Source: Agelas oroides
Taxonomy: Eukaryota; Porifera; Demospongiae; Agelasida; Agelasidae
DNA length: 64,000 nucleotides
Assembly (NCBI GenBank): GCA_949130485.1
Contig: OX422191.1
Coordinates: forward strand, 7,503,754 to 7,567,753
Direction of reading: 5' to 3'
Positions within the stretch are counted from its first letter, which is position 1; the number at the start of each line of letters is the position of its first letter. This document shows, in pieces, positions 33,201 through 46,112 of the stretch. Made by a program: the position numbers and the translations under genes. The notes below the pieces were generated by a model. The model was not told the origin of the DNA and did not search any database. It worked only from the letters and a program-made list of their open reading frames with translations.

Positions 33201-36200
33201 ACATTCTACCATTGATCTACTTCACTCTACTTCACTCTACTACAGTCTACCATGGCTCTTCTTGTCTCTACTTCTCTCTACTACACTCTACCATGGCTCT
33301 AATTGACTCTACTTCACTCTACTACACTCTACCATGTCTGTATTTGGCTCTACTTCACTCTACTACATTCTACCATGGCTCTACTTGGCTCTACTTCACT
33401 CTACTACTCTCTACCATGGCTCTAGTCAGCTCAACTTCACTCTCCTACACTGTACACTGGCTCTACTTGATTCTACTACCTTGGTCTACTTCACTTTACT
33501 ACTCTCTACCATGGCACTACTTGTCACTAATTCAGTCTACTACACTCTACCATAGCTCTAATTGGCTCTACTTCACTCTAATACAGTCTACCATGGATCT
33601 ACTTCACTCTACTTCACTCTACTACAGCCTACCATGGCTTTTCTAGTCTCTACTTCTCTCTACTACACACTACCATGGCTCTACTTGACTCAACGTCCCT
33701 CTACTACACTCTACCATGTCTCTACTTCGTTCTACTTCACTCTATTACACTCTAACATGGATCTACTTGGCTCTACTTCACACTACTACACTCTACCATG
33801 GCTCTACTTCACTATACTACACTCTACCATGGCTCTACTTCACTCTAATACACTCTATAATGGCTCTACCTTGCTCTACTTGACCATGGCTCTACGTGAC
33901 TCTACTTCGCTCTACTACACTCTACTATGGCTCTATTTGGCTCTACTTCACTGTACTACACTCTACCGTGGCTTTACTTGGGTCTACTTCACTCTACTAC
34001 ACTCTACCATGGCTCTACTTGACTCTACTTGACTCTACTACACTCTACCATGTTTTCTATTTGGCTCTACTTCATTCTACTACACTCTACCATGGCTCTA
34101 CTTGGCTCTATTTCACTCTACTCCACTCTCCCATGGCTCTACTCGGCTCTACTTCATTCTCCTACACTCTATACTGGATCTACTTGACTCTACTTCACTC
34201 TACTACAACCTATATATACCTTGGCTCTACTTGGCTATACTTCACTCTACAATACTCTATACCATTGCTCTACTTGACTCTAGTACACCCTACCATAGTT
34301 CTACTTGACCCTACTACACACTATAATGGCTCTACCTTGCTCTACTTCACTCTACTACTCTCTACCATGGCTCTACTCACTCTACATCCCTCTACTACAC
34401 TCCACCATTGATCTACTTGACTCTTCTTCTCTTGACTCTTCTTCATTCTACTACTCCCTACCCTGGCTCTACTTGTCTCTACTTCACTCTACTACACTCT
34501 ACCATGGTTCTACTTGCCTCTACTTCACTCTACTACTGTCTACTATGGCTCTAGTTGACTCTACTTCACTCTACTACACTCTACCATGGCTCTATTTGGC
34601 TCTACTTCACTGTACTACATTCTACTATCGCTCTACTTGACTCTATTTCACTCTACTACACTCTACCATGGATCTACTTGACTCTTCTTCATTCTACTAC
34701 TTCACTTTTCTACACCCTACCATGGCTCTTTTTTGTTCTACGTCCCTCTACTACACTCTACCATGGCTCTACTTGACTCTACTACACTCTACAATGGCTG
34801 TACCTTGCTCTACTTCACTCTACCACTCTCTACCATGGCACTATTTGTCACTAATTCACTCTACTACACTCCACCATAGCTCTAATTGACTCTACTTCAC
34901 TCTAATACACTCTACCATGGATCTACTTCACTCTACTTCTCTCCACTACAGTCTACCATGGCTCTTCTTGTCTCTACTTCTCTCTACTACACTCTACCAT
35001 GGCTCTAATTGACTCTACTTCACTCTACTACACTCTACCATGTCTGTATTTTGGTCTACTTCACTCTACTACATTCTACCATGGCTCTACTTGGCTCTAC
35101 TTCACTCTACTACTCTCTACCATGGCTCTAGTCGTCTCTACTTCACTCTACTACTCTCTACCATGGCTCTAGTCGGCTCAACTTCACTCTCCTACACCGT
35201 ACACTGGGTCTACTTGATTCTACTACACTCTACAATGGCTCTACCTTGGACTACTTCACTCTACTACTCTCTACCATGGCACTACCTGTCACTAATTCAC
35301 TCTACTACACTCTACCATAGCTCCAATTGGCTCTACTTCACTCTAATACAGTCTACCATGGATCTACTTCACTCTACGTCACTCTACTACAGTCTACCAT
35401 GGCTCTTCTTGTCTCTACTTCTCTCTACTACACTCTACCATGGCTCTACTTGACTCAACGTCCCTCTACTACACTCTACCATGTCTCTACTTCGTTCTAC
35501 TTCACTCTACTACACTCTAGCATGGATCTACTTGGCTCTACTTCACACTACTACACTCTACCATGGCTCTACTTCACTATACTACACTCTACCCATGGCT
35601 CTACTTCACTCTAACACACTCTATAATGGCTCTACCTTGCTCTACTTGACGATGGCTCTACGTGACTCTACTTCGTTCTACTACACTCTACTATGGCTCT
35701 ATTTGGCTCTACTTCACTGTACTACACTCTACCATGGCTTTACTTGGGTCTACTTCACTCTACTACACTCTACCATGGCTCTACTTGACTCTACTTCACT
35801 CTACTACACTCTACCATGTCTCTATCTGGCTCTACTTCACTTTGCTACACTCTACCATGGCTCTACTTGACTGTACTTCACTCTACTACACTCTATATAT
35901 ACCTTGGCTCTACTTGGCTATACTTCATTCTACAATACTCTACCATTGCTCTACTTGACTCTAGTACACCTTACCATAGTTCTACATGACTCTTCAACAC
36001 ACTACAATGGCTCTACCTTGCTCTACTTCACTCTACTACACTCTACCATGGCTCTACTTGTCTCTACTTCACTCTACTACACTCTACCATGGCTCTACTT
36101 GACTCTACTACACTCTACAATGGCTTAACCTTGTTCTGCTTCACTCTACTACTCTCTACCATGGCACTACTTGTCACTAATTCACTCTACTACACCCTAC

Positions 36201-36419
36201 CATAGCTCTAATTGGCTCTACTTCACTCTAATACAATCTACCATGGGTCCACTTCTCTCTATTTCACTCCACGACAGTCTACCATGGCTCTTCTTGTCTC
36301 TACTTCTCTCTACTACAATCTACCATGGCTCTACTTGAATCAACATCCTTCTACTACACTCTTCCATGTCTCTACTTGGTTCTACTTCACTCTACTACAC
36401 TCTAGCATGGATCTACAAG
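24274..36419. repeat. 12.1-kb expansion of the 41-bp CTCTAC satellite
   Basis: Roughly 300 units. In the first part (to about 27870) units read CTCTACTTGA-CTCTACATCA-CTCTACCACA-CTCTACCRTGG. From about 27880 they switch to CTCTACTTCA-CTCTACTACA-CTCTACCATGG-CTCTACTTGG. The second part has nested higher-order repeats: blocks near 32605 and 34310, and near 33560 and 35320, recur at ~1.7 kb, and a TATATATACC-containing variant recurs at about 28045, 29445, 30630, 31710, 34210 and 35895. All forward frames are free of stops for long distances and the reverse is stop-rich, because the complement contains TAG throughout. It is not coding. Confidence 0.97.
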
Positions 36420-38305
36420 ATGGTTACTTACAAGTGTGGAGTGGTTCTGTTCATGATCAGTTTGTGTTGGAGTAGTAGCTTACACTCAGCAGGTGAGAAT
36501 ACTGAAACCCTAGATGACAGATACAGTCAGAGAGGGGCACAAATTGCTGTCACAGAGAAATGGTCTTGTCCAACTTGGTACCGAGCAGTAAAAGATAGTG
36601 GAGTAACAAGGTGTGTGTGTGACACCACATTTGAACATGTAGTGATGTGTGATGAGGATACCCAACAGACTCTACTTCTTGCAGGCAATTGCATGAGTTA
36701 TGATTGCACAATTAATGACACAATTGTTGGAAGATGTCTATTCAACTACCACCATCCTGATACTCAGATTGTCTACATAACCCTTCCGAATGATACTTCT
36801 GAATTAAACAGCTTCATGTGCAATGGTTTGAATCGAACTGGTCTGTTGTGCAGTCAGTGTCAGCAAGGTTTGGGACCTGCTGTTCTCTCCTACAAAAGAG
36901 AGTGTGTAAAATGTTTTGATAAGCACTATGGGTGGCTCCTGTACATTACAGCTACCTTGATTCCCACCACCATTTTATGTTTATTTTTGCAGTTTTATGT
37001 AACCTCTCCTAACATGAATGCTTTTGTGTTTCTCTGTCAGCTCATGACATGTGCAAGCACAGTCTCAAACCCATTTGTTTATGTTCACTTCACCACAAAT
37101 TTAACAGCAATTCACTTTTTTGAATTAGCAGTAGCAACATTTTACGGGATCTGGAATTTAGATTTCTTTCGATACTTCATCCCTCCAGTTTGTATCAGTA
37201 GTGACATGAGCACACTTCACGCACTAGCACTGGACTATGTTGTTGCCATTTATCCACTTTTGTTGACAGATTCATTTATTTATGTATTCAGATGCATGAC
37301 AGTGGAGTTAGGTTGATAGTTTGTGTTTGGAGACCATTCCATGCGTGTTTTGCTCGTTTCAGGAGGAAATGGGATCTTAAAGGATCTGTAATCAATGCCT
37401 TTGCTACATTCCTGCTGCTGTCCTATTCGAAGCTACTGACAGTATCCTACAGTTTACTAGGTGCTACTGAACTATACAACAACAAAGGTGAAAGAGTTGG
37501 TCCAGCTGTACTGTACAATAATGCTTCTATCGAGTATTTCAGCAGACAACACCTCCCATTTGCTGTGCTTGCAATCTGCATCCTGCTGGTGTTTGTTATT
37601 TTCCCATTGTTAGTTCTCCTCCTGTACCCCATGAGATCATTTCAGGGATGTCTTGGCTACTGTACTAAAATAAGGTGGCAATTTCTGCACACATTTGCTG
37701 ATGCCTTCCAGGGATGCTACAAGAATGGCACCAATGGTACTCGTGACCATCGTTATTTTGCTGGACTCTACTCATTATTTCGAATTGTTCTGCTGGTGGC
37801 ATTCATTTTTCCTATTACTTACCAGTGGCTAATACAAATACCACTTCCTGTTATTGTGTCCTTAATGTTTGCTTACTTTCGTCCTTACAAGAACAACTAC
37901 TTCAACATTAAAGACGGTTTAGCTTTTGTTTTATTGGCTTTAACAATTTTCTTGATAATGTATGCAACTAGAGCAAATCCTTTTCCCCTTCAGATACTGT
38001 ATGTTGTGGGATTAATTCCATTTTTGTATTTTATATCATTCATTTTGTACAAACTCCTCCCTCGTGTGGCGCTGTTTCGCACTTGTTGCAGCAAGATTGG
38101 GAAGGTACTCCAAGCAAGAAACAAAAACCAGCACCTGCACATTCAGAGAGATGGGACCATTGATGAGGATCTTCCAGACAGGATTGTGAATCCTGACATG
38201 TACCAGCCACTTCTTCCAGCTACAAGCAATGGAGGTGGGAATTCCCAAACTGACACTCAACCACAGGCTGGTGTGAATAGCCTTGTGGCCTATGGTTCCA
38301 TATAG
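36420..38305 (+). pseudogene. TM3: family member with one frameshift, satellite at its start codon
   Basis: Its own ATG at 36420 begins a signal peptide (MVTYKCGVVLFMISLCW) homologous to the others, but the 12-kb satellite ends immediately before it, so the promoter segment found at the paralogues is missing. The first frame runs to the stop at 37314-37316. A 1-nt deletion near 37270-37285, in the fourth membrane segment, puts the rest in another frame that continues to the normal VAYGSI end at 38305. A 9-bp in-frame deletion also shortens the first membrane segment (LCLFLQFYV). Its tail (KVLQARNKN, DGTIDEDLP) groups with TM5. Likely a pseudogene; a single assembly error would be the alternative. 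Confidence 0.8.
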
Positions 38306-38616
38306 AGCTTTGCAAGGCAAAGTATTTTGATCAGTAAATGTGACCAACTTTACACGGCAGTCATGGTTGATTTGTGTGATCATTGATTTCAGACAGAACC
38401 ATTAATTTTATAAACCTACTTGCACAATGTACACGTACAGCTACTTGTATAGATTCCATAGACCCATACTTGCAATAAGGTGCACAGAGTGAATTTGAGA
38501 TCCAAACAGGTGCGATGCATTCACAACTTTTGTGCTGTATTCTGCATGACTGCCAGTCAGATTTTATCTGCATATCTACACTGTTGGTATATAAATGTGT
38601 GTATTTTTCTGATTTC

Positions 38617-38980
38617 CATTGGAGGAGGTAGCTAGGACATGAGAAATCAAATCTTGGAGATGGGGAAAAAAAAAAAGAAGCCCGCTGGTTGTTCTATTAC
38701 GTATGACATACAGAAGTTGCTCCCTGCCTGATCCCCGAGCAAAACTCAACATGATAGCTGAAGACAACAGTTTTAGTCTGCTTAATTTGCTTACAAATGT
38801 AATTAAGTAAATACATTCCGAAGGCAATTAAGCAAACTAAACTGGTCCATATTTTCTGCTATCCTGCTCGGGGATCCGGCAGGGATCAGTATGTCATAAC
38901 AGAGCTACCAGCTTTCTTTGTCCAGTTCCAAGATTTGATTTCTTACGTATGGGAGCATGCAATGTCCGACCTCCTCCGGG
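38617..38980. repeat. foldback element 3' of TM3
   Basis: Full-length copy of the module at 8796, with both arms and the ATTAAGTAAATACATTCC centre shared with the TM1 copy. Confidence 0.85.
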
Positions 38981-39816
38981 TTTGCATGTCAGCAAGTCTC
39001 CAACTGTAATTATCACAAAACCACATTCACTCAAACCTTACCTGTGGCTTTGAACTCTTAGAGTCTGGTGTGTACATGTAGCTTAATATGGCACTATCAT
39101 GTTAGTGAGATACAACAATTTAGTATACATTACTTCAATGTTTGTAGTCCCTTGCAACAACTTTCAATATTTGCAACAGTAGCTATAACAACAATCAAGA
39201 TGATGTGCTGTGATAGAAACTGGATTTTTAGATACCTATTGTTTGGCATATGTATGTTGATCACAATGGTATGTAGAAATCCTTCAGAAGGATTTACAGC
39301 TGTCTTTCCTGCCTTCATGCAGGCCTAGTTGCATGGAACACGGTGCTACTGGTTTCTGAAGTGTATGAACCAAGAACAATTGTAGCTCAGTAACCACACA
39401 ATGCATACTGAAGAAAAGTTAAAGCAAGGACCATTTAAATGATTACATACCAGTATCATAGGCTTGATGAGTAGCTAGGGTGTCAACAGCAAAGATCTCC
39501 AAAAATTCACTACCATATCATTGAGGCAGCCTCTGGCCCAAAACAACTATGTAGGGCAATGAATATCAGATGTGCAGCAGCAAGGTCTTGTAGCTCCCCT
39601 ACAGTGCAGAAATCTTGCCAAGAGTTGTTTCAAGAAGGCAACAACATTTTAATCTATTGAAACATCTGCTTGTTCTGGACCATCTCCCAGACACCGATCC
39701 CATAGCTACTACAGCTATTGTGTGTGTGTGGGTGTTGAAAGTTGGTGGGTGTGGTACTTGACTGCGTATCTTTTTGTCCAAACCCTCCAAATCCCCTCAG
39801 CCTACAGGCCTGTACC
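38981..39816. other. conserved non-coding spacer module
   Basis: Near-identical copy of 9157-10002; no gene recognised. Confidence 0.6.
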
Positions 39817-40158
39817 ATAGCTCTATCTAACTCTACAAAAGTCTATCATGGGTGATCTTGTCTCTACATGACTCTACCACACTCTATTGTCGCTCTACCT
39901 GACTCTACTGAGTCTAGTGTACTTTAGCTACCAGGCATAACAGTACCACACTCTACCACAGCTCTACTTGACTCTACCACACTCTACCGTGACTCTACTT
40001 GACTCTACTTTACTCTACCACACTCTACCGTGGCTCTACTTGATTCTACATCACTCTACCACACTCTACCGTGGCTCTACTTGATTCTACATCACTCTAC
40101 CATACTCTACTTGACTTCTGAGTGTACCACACTCTGCCATGTCTCTAATTGACTTCTA
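39817..40158. repeat. 41-bp CTCTAC minisatellite, short form
   Basis: Near-identical to the array at 10003-10349. Confidence 0.9.
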
Positions 40159-41218
40159 TAGTGCTCCAAAGCAAGAGAACAAATTTTTTGAAATTTTTCA
40201 AATTATGTAGTAAAGCCCTCTTATCATCTTATTTACACATATAAACAGCACAAATCATCGTTATTTGCACGTACACGGCCTGCGCTGCGAGTTTTAGCTT
40301 CTCTATATACTTGCCATACTTAAGAAGAGCCCTTGTGACGTCACAGAAAAATTGTGATGTCACAGATGTGCACTACGATGCCAAAAAACCATCAGCCAGC
40401 GAGAATTTATCGTATTCGAACCGAGTATTAGCTAGAAGTTCGGTGACTAGGCTTCGTGGAAAACGTGGCAAGCTCAACTACAACCGGTTCTTCCCAGAGC
40501 CAACTCACAACTTCCTTGATCACCCCAGCAACCAGGAAGTGGGTCCTCGGGGTCAAACAGTACCGCACAATATCAGCAAGGGTCGCGTAAGGTGCCGGGT
40601 GAAAGCCGCATCCGGTGGGTGGAGCTAAGGGCGCGACCTAGATTACGTCATGATGACATGTGAAGCGAAGGGCTGTAGCTGTTACATCGTTGTCATTGCG
40701 CTGGCTTTGCATGACTGTTGTACTTTGACATCGACTGCTGCTTGCTTGGCAAGGCCCACAGCCAACTGTTCTGCAGCTCTTCTTAAGCCGGGCTAAGGTA
40801 TTCAGTAGAGATTTACAAGTGTACCAATGCATCAGAATAACACTTCGTACTGGCTTTGCATGACTGTTGTACTTTGACATCGACTGCTGCTTGCTTGGCA
40901 AGGCCCACAGCCAACTGTTCTGCAGCTCTTCTTAAGCCAAGCTAAGGTATTCAGTAGAGATTTTAATACAAGTATACCAATGCATCAGAATTCATAAGTT
41001 GACATAAAACTCAGCAGGAGTCTATTTGAATTGCATAAATTTAAGTAATAATGACCTACTCTGGTACATGTACACATAGCTACTGAAGTTCTTGAGGCTC
41101 TCCATCCTGGGGCGACAGGCCTGTGTTTTATTGGTTGGTGATATTGATAGGATTAACTAATTCACTAAGTACTTCCACCTTCTCAGAGACGATAAAAATT
41201 AAAACGTGCATGTCTTCT

Positions 41219-41521
41219 AGTCTCGCAAGCCACACCCTTCACAGAGAGGAAGGGTCTGGTCACACTGCAACCATAGAGTTGTTGCCATGGCAGAAACTTG
41301 ATGTGACCAATCAGATCTGCACTCTTTGTAGGTCGCATCCATTGTCATGGAGCACAATTATGTCGCATGTTAAGTAGTAGCCTCCTCCTAGCTAAGCAGA
41401 TGTCAGCATCTTATTATTTAACTGCTGCATGCATTCGATAATTGCGTTCCTCGCTGACAACTCAATGGTTGTATCGTGACCAGACCCTTCCTCTCTTTGC
41501 GAAGGGTGTGGCTTGTTAGAC
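41219..41521. mobile_element. ~300-bp MITE nested in the Mutator-like element
   Basis: Inverted ends of about 44 bp: TCTCGCAAGCCACACCCTTC near 41221 and the complement GAAGGGTGTGGCTTGTTAGA ending 41520. Both continue through GAGAGGAAGGGTCTGGTCA. No coding capacity; no clear target duplication. Confidence 0.75.
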
Positions 41522-41761
41522 AACATGTATTCCTGATCAAGGAAGTAAATAGTTTTGTGTCAAATAATGGAGAAATTGTCATTCTTACTAGTTTATATCA
41601 AAGTGCTCATGTGCATGTTTGGTCTGCATAAAATTGCTTAGGCCTAACCTGACCTGCCTGACTGCTTTTTATGGCCATGTAAGATTATTAGTTTCTCATC
41701 AGCCACCTGCATGGATTTCTGAGATAGAGTATATCACCGTTATTTCTTTTTTCATATAAGA

Positions 41762-42063
41762 TACTAACGACGTACCGGATAAGCGTAGCAATGAACACAA
41801 TGCCAACAAACGTGTCTCTCTACTCCACAGCATCGAAAGAGCTCTTCTACAACAGCGTATAATGAGCATTGATCCTCCTGACATCATTTTTGTTGAGTTC
41901 TTCGGTGAGAAATATCTGTCGGCTAAGAGTAAGCTGCCCACCCGCATTGGGTGCAGATAAAACACTTGATGAGAAACTAAAAATCAACGAACTGTTTGCA
42001 TCCAACAACCATGTGACTACACGTTTCTTAGGAGTAGTACAGAGAAATGGGTATGATTTATAG
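41762..42063 (+). pseudogene. captured exon fragment inside the Mutator-like element
   Basis: After an acceptor-like pyrimidine tract and AG (TTTCTTTTTTCATATAAG), an open frame of about 65 codons (HSIERALLQQRIMSIDPPDI, VEFFGEKYLSAKSKLPTR) ends at a TAA near 41960. A second frame continues with protein-like sequence (LDEKLKINELFASNNHVTT, FLGVVQRNGYDL) to a TAG at 42061-42063. A single frameshift near 41950 would explain this. I do not recognise the family; it may be host sequence captured by the element or a remnant of its own gene. Confidence 0.4.
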
Positions 42064-43574
42064 CTGTCACTGATAGCAGAAGGCTTGAGCATCAATCAAA
42101 GTGGCTACAAGTAGTGATGTCAGTCCCCAGATTACGCTTATCCACAATCTCTGAGTCTGGTGGTTTAATTCAATATTCTTGTCAATAGGATGCTTGGAAT
42201 ATCGGATGGCCAACAAAATCAAGGAGTGTATAATCAATAGTGACAAAGAGTGAACTGTATCAGTGCTCCATTCTTAATTTGCTGGACATATACGTTCTTG
42301 ACAAGGAATTTGAGTCAAAGCACCTGCTATTCTTCATTGGGGAGCCTAGATGGCTTGACATGAGACTATTTACTCCCTTGACCAGGAATACATGCACGTT
42401 TTGTTATCATCTCTGAGAAATTGGAAGTACTAAGTGAACTAGTTAATCCTAGTACTAGAGTAGGCCATGATCATGATTTATGCAACCCGCTGGACTCCTG
42501 CTGAGTTTTTATGAGGTCTGATGCATTGGTACACATATAAATCTCTACTGGATACCTTAGGAAGTGCTGTAGAACAGTTGGCTGTGTGCCTTGGCCCTTG
42601 CCAAGCAAGCAAGTCAGCAGTCGAGGTCAAAGTACAACAGTCATGTCTAGATGTCAAACAGGTGCACGTGTATCCTTCATATGTCACACGATATAGGTCA
42701 CGCCCATAGCTCCACCCACCGGATGCGGCTTTCACCCGGCACCTTACGCGACCCTATCAGCAACGTGCGCTCTACCACGAGAAACTGTAAGATTTCATAC
42801 TCTGCACCTCGGAGCCAGTGAACGCGGATCAATGAAGACAGTAGCCATACTGTTCACTTGGCCACGCATTGTGGTTGATGACATCATGAAAGGAACGCCC
42901 ACCGATGTTACGTCACTAAAATGGCTGAAAGTCACTATTTCCACGCAAAAGTGCTCCCATGCCTTCCAGGAAGGTTTATATTCTAAGAAAAGTACTTGAA
43001 ATAAAACTTTAACCTATCTAAAAGCCATCTTTCACGTAAATCCTGTTACAACTCGGAGATTTGCAGCTATACTATGCTGAACACTTTTGCCCCTCAAAAA
43101 TCAGTTTTTAGGGATTTTCCTGACAATGCTTGGGAGTGAAACCTGTTGACTACCCTCATAACAAACATCCAAGTAAAGGCTACTTTCACACCACATCTGG
43201 ACACTTAACTTCAAGAAACAGGGCTATACTATGCTAAACACTTTTTCTGAATGAGGTGACTTTTGGCAGCCATATTGATGAGGAGACATCGCGTGACACT
43301 TAATTAAATTAGGTGAAACATAACAAGTGTTGGGTCATTGCCTTTATGTACTTTGTAAACACATTTGATGTGTGTGTCAAGCATTACAGCTAAAAGTTTC
43401 CAAAATTGAAAATTTTGCTCTCTTGCACTGTATCTGAGTGTACCATGTCTCTACTTGATACTAAAGTCTACCATGGCTATACCTTACTTTACCACATTCT
43501 AGCTCTAGAGGGAGCTATGTATTCATGTCAAGTATATAAAACGCCCTAAAAGGTGTATACTCTATTTTTAACAG

Positions 43575-43940
43575 TGTATAAAGACAGCCCCCCTGCCAAT
43601 CCTCCCATGAATGGAGACATTTCTACTTTCAGTACTGTAGACATTTGCCCAGCCAACCCACCAGTGAATGATACACAGGTCAACACTTGAGCCCCCACTA
43701 TCGGCCCACCCATCAACAATGGAATTCCTGTGACCAACCCACCCATCAACACTGAATCTCCCACTACCGTCCCACCCATCAACAATGGAACCCATCAACA
43801 ATGAAGACCTTCTCCCAGCGACACTGGAGACACTCAACCATCTGTGACATGCAGCTGCAAAACACGTTATGCTACCAGAAAGCACCCTTGTAAGAGAGAG
43901 TGCTGTGCATGCAGTGAATATTGCCATCCTGGTCGGGCAT
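43575..43940 (+). pseudogene. left part of the Cys-rich exon, interrupted (copy 2)
   Basis: Near-identical to 11583-11948, with the same internal stop and central deletion. It is cut by the element at the same base. Confidence 0.75.
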
Positions 43941-44179
43941 ATATGGTTTAACACTGTTAAACCAAGTTAACAGTGGGAGGGGTTACCACCTGCACATGCG
44001 CGGTAGCCACAGAATAACTCAGTAAGCTTTTGGCGCTATTAGCAGCAGAAGTTGATCTCTAGTTAGCTCTGACTATATACCTTCCTCGAAACAGCCAGCT
44101 ACCCCTCGCATCCACGAAGCACTTTCCCTCCGCCGCCCGCACTCTACCGATCGCGAAATAGCCTCCCACGCTAGCAACC

Positions 44180-44359
44180 ATGTCGGCGGACGAGGCAACC
44201 CCCCAGGAACTACCCACCGAGCAGGAGCAACACATGGATCCCACCAACGCAGCCCAACTCCTTAGTAGAATCCAAGCACTGGAACGAGCCGTCCAGGAGT
44301 CAACCCAGCAGCCACCTTCGACCAGCCCCCCAGCCAGTAGGTTGCCGCTCACCAACTAA
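44180..44359 (+). CDS. short 5' ORF of the YR element, copy 2
   Basis: Same 59-codon frame as 12618-12797 with a few amino-acid changes (for example Val to Met near codon 19). Frame conservation over two recent copies carries little weight. Confidence 0.4.
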   Translation: MSADEATPQELPTEQEQHMDPTNAAQLLSRIQALERAVQESTQQPPSTSPPASRLPLTN

Positions 44360-44844
44360 TTAATAATTAACAGACCTTATGCGTGCCCCGACGTGACCGG
44401 TACAAATACATGTTGCTGCGGACAGGAACGTAGTGCGTACCGCCATCTCGCGCCTCAGCAAGGCAGCGAGGAAAGGCATACAGCGAACGCGCCTAATAAC
44501 AACAAGAACAACAAAAACCGACTCATTATAGTCGAGGATAACGGCACGAACTGACTTATCCGGTCCTGAAAGTACGCGCAAGTTTGCAAACGGCCTTTAA
44601 CATTTCACCGGAGCTAGTACTGCTTACCTCCCTGACACTCGCGAGCCCACCAACCACCAGCTTTCACCGTGACAAATAGCGGCGTAATATACGGATGCCA
44701 CGCCCATCCTCCGCCTCGCGGTCCGTTGCACAATGCATGGTATAAGGTCTGGTATAATCGCGCTCTACCCGACTACCGGCTCCAGCGCACAAGTCACAGC
44801 GATTATTAGTAATACTAACAGTGCTGCAACATGTAACAGGGGCA

Positions 44845-45815
44845 ATACCTAGCACATAGCCCCATCACCCAGCATGCCCACACCAAAAGGAAGCATCATA
44901 GAGCAAAACAGGCACAAGCTGGCAGCAGTAGCACTCATGCTGGAATATGAAAGCATTATACCTGGAGGCTAGCAGGCACGGGGCAGCAGCAGCATCAGGG
45001 CAACACCCAGCCAGTAGCCCCAGCAAAAGTGTGTGACCACACCACGGCGTGCAAATCAATAAACAAAAAATCAATCTTGGAGCCAAGTGGGCATGGGGCA
45101 ACTGCCAGTGACCCCAGCATAAATGCCACGCCAGAAAAGGGGCATATAATGCCATAAGGAAGCAAGCAGGGAGCAACTGCAGCAATGCTATTGGCGCCAC
45201 TCAGCCGGTAGCCCCAGCAACAGGGCCCACACCAAGATAGGTAAATCAAACACATTTGGTTGCTAAATTAGCACGGGGTAGCTACAGCAGCAACATTGCC
45301 CAAGCAGAACACCAGGACAGGCAATGCATCCTGGAGCAAAGTGTGCATGGTGCAGCAGCAGTACGGGTAACACCCAATCAGTAGCACCAGCATAAGTGAG
45401 CACACCAAGGCAGAATATGTCTTGGAGCAAAGTGGCCACGGGCAGGCACAGTAGCAAGGATAACAAACAGCTAGTAGCCCAAGCTGAAAGCATTGACACC
45501 AGAGTATGCAAATAACACACCCTGAAGTGAAGTAGTCAGGGGCAGCAGCAGTCATGGTGGCAACACACAGCTAGTAGCCCAAGCAGAAGTGCCCACACCA
45601 GAATGGACAAAACGGTCCATCTTGGAGCCAAGTGGGTACAGAGCAGCAGCACTTTGGGTAATACCCAGCCAGCCACTTCAGCAGACATGCCCATGTCAAG
45701 CTAGTGAATCTAATTACACCCTCACGTCAAGCAGACACGAGGCAGCAGCATGTGTCAACGCCATTCTAGTAGCCTCAGCCAAAGTGTCACACCAGAATAG
45801 GTGAACACCACTCCC
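44845..45815 (+). repeat. leader tandem repeats, copy 2
   Basis: Near-identical to the ~100-bp degenerate repeats at 13240-14215. Confidence 0.75.
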
Positions 45816-46112
45816 CCCCCCCCCCCCCCCCCCCCTGCTGCACAGGATAGGTACAACATTCCTGGTAACAGTATTTATTAGGTACAAGATGTGGTACTGG
45901 CTAATGCAGACCTCGTAATGTTTACATAACTATTGAACACTAAGTGGGAAGCCAAGTTAGCCCACGCAGTGGGCAGGACTTAGGTAACATTCAAATGCCA
46001 TGAGCTAACCAGAGGCTCAGCATATGTGGGTTCATTAAGTAGTACTCCCAGCCAGTACAGATTAGGCGAACATGACAATCCAGGTGCCAAGTGGGCATCG
46101 TGTAGCAGCAGC

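Larger units (their letters stand above)
40580..42754. mobile_element. 2175-bp Mutator-like element with 9-bp target duplication
   Basis: The ends are perfect inverted repeats for more than 45 bp (GGGTCGCGTAAGGTGCCGGG...; complement at 42754). Similarity continues, with indels, for about 250 bp per arm. The flanks carry the 9-bp duplication TATCAGCAA (40571-40579 and 42755-42763), and the unoccupied site is at 10763-10771 in copy 1. Long inverted ends and a 9-bp duplication fit the Mutator/MULE superfamily. The left arm contains a ~150-bp segment twice (about 40700-40845 and 40855-40990). No transposase is recognised, so it is non-autonomous. Confidence 0.85.
40159..43430. mobile_element. 1.09-kb TA-flanked transposon, copy 2, split by a Mutator-like insertion
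   Basis: Same element as 10350-11438, with TA flanks at 40157-40158 and 43431-43432 and the first base mutated (TAGTGC). Removing the nested insertion and one copy of its 9-bp duplication leaves 1088 bp, against 1089 in copy 1. Confidence 0.8.

Noticed and set aside
3741..36419. Regular repeats as a CRISPR array
   Set aside because: Head-to-tail satellites without unique spacers, in eukaryotic sequence.
24399..36475. Dozens of overlapping forward open frames of 'LYHTLPWLYLTLLHSTT' type, up to 401 codons
   Set aside because: These are translations of the 41-bp CTCTAC satellite in its three forward frames. The period is not a multiple of three, no unique sequence is encoded, and the strand bias is explained by TAG in the complement.
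36420..38305. TM3 and TM5 frameshifts as pure sequencing errors
   Set aside because: Not excluded for single-base cases, but TM5 has two independent indels of different size and TM3 also has an in-frame 9-bp deletion and no promoter segment, so pseudogene status is the better reading.
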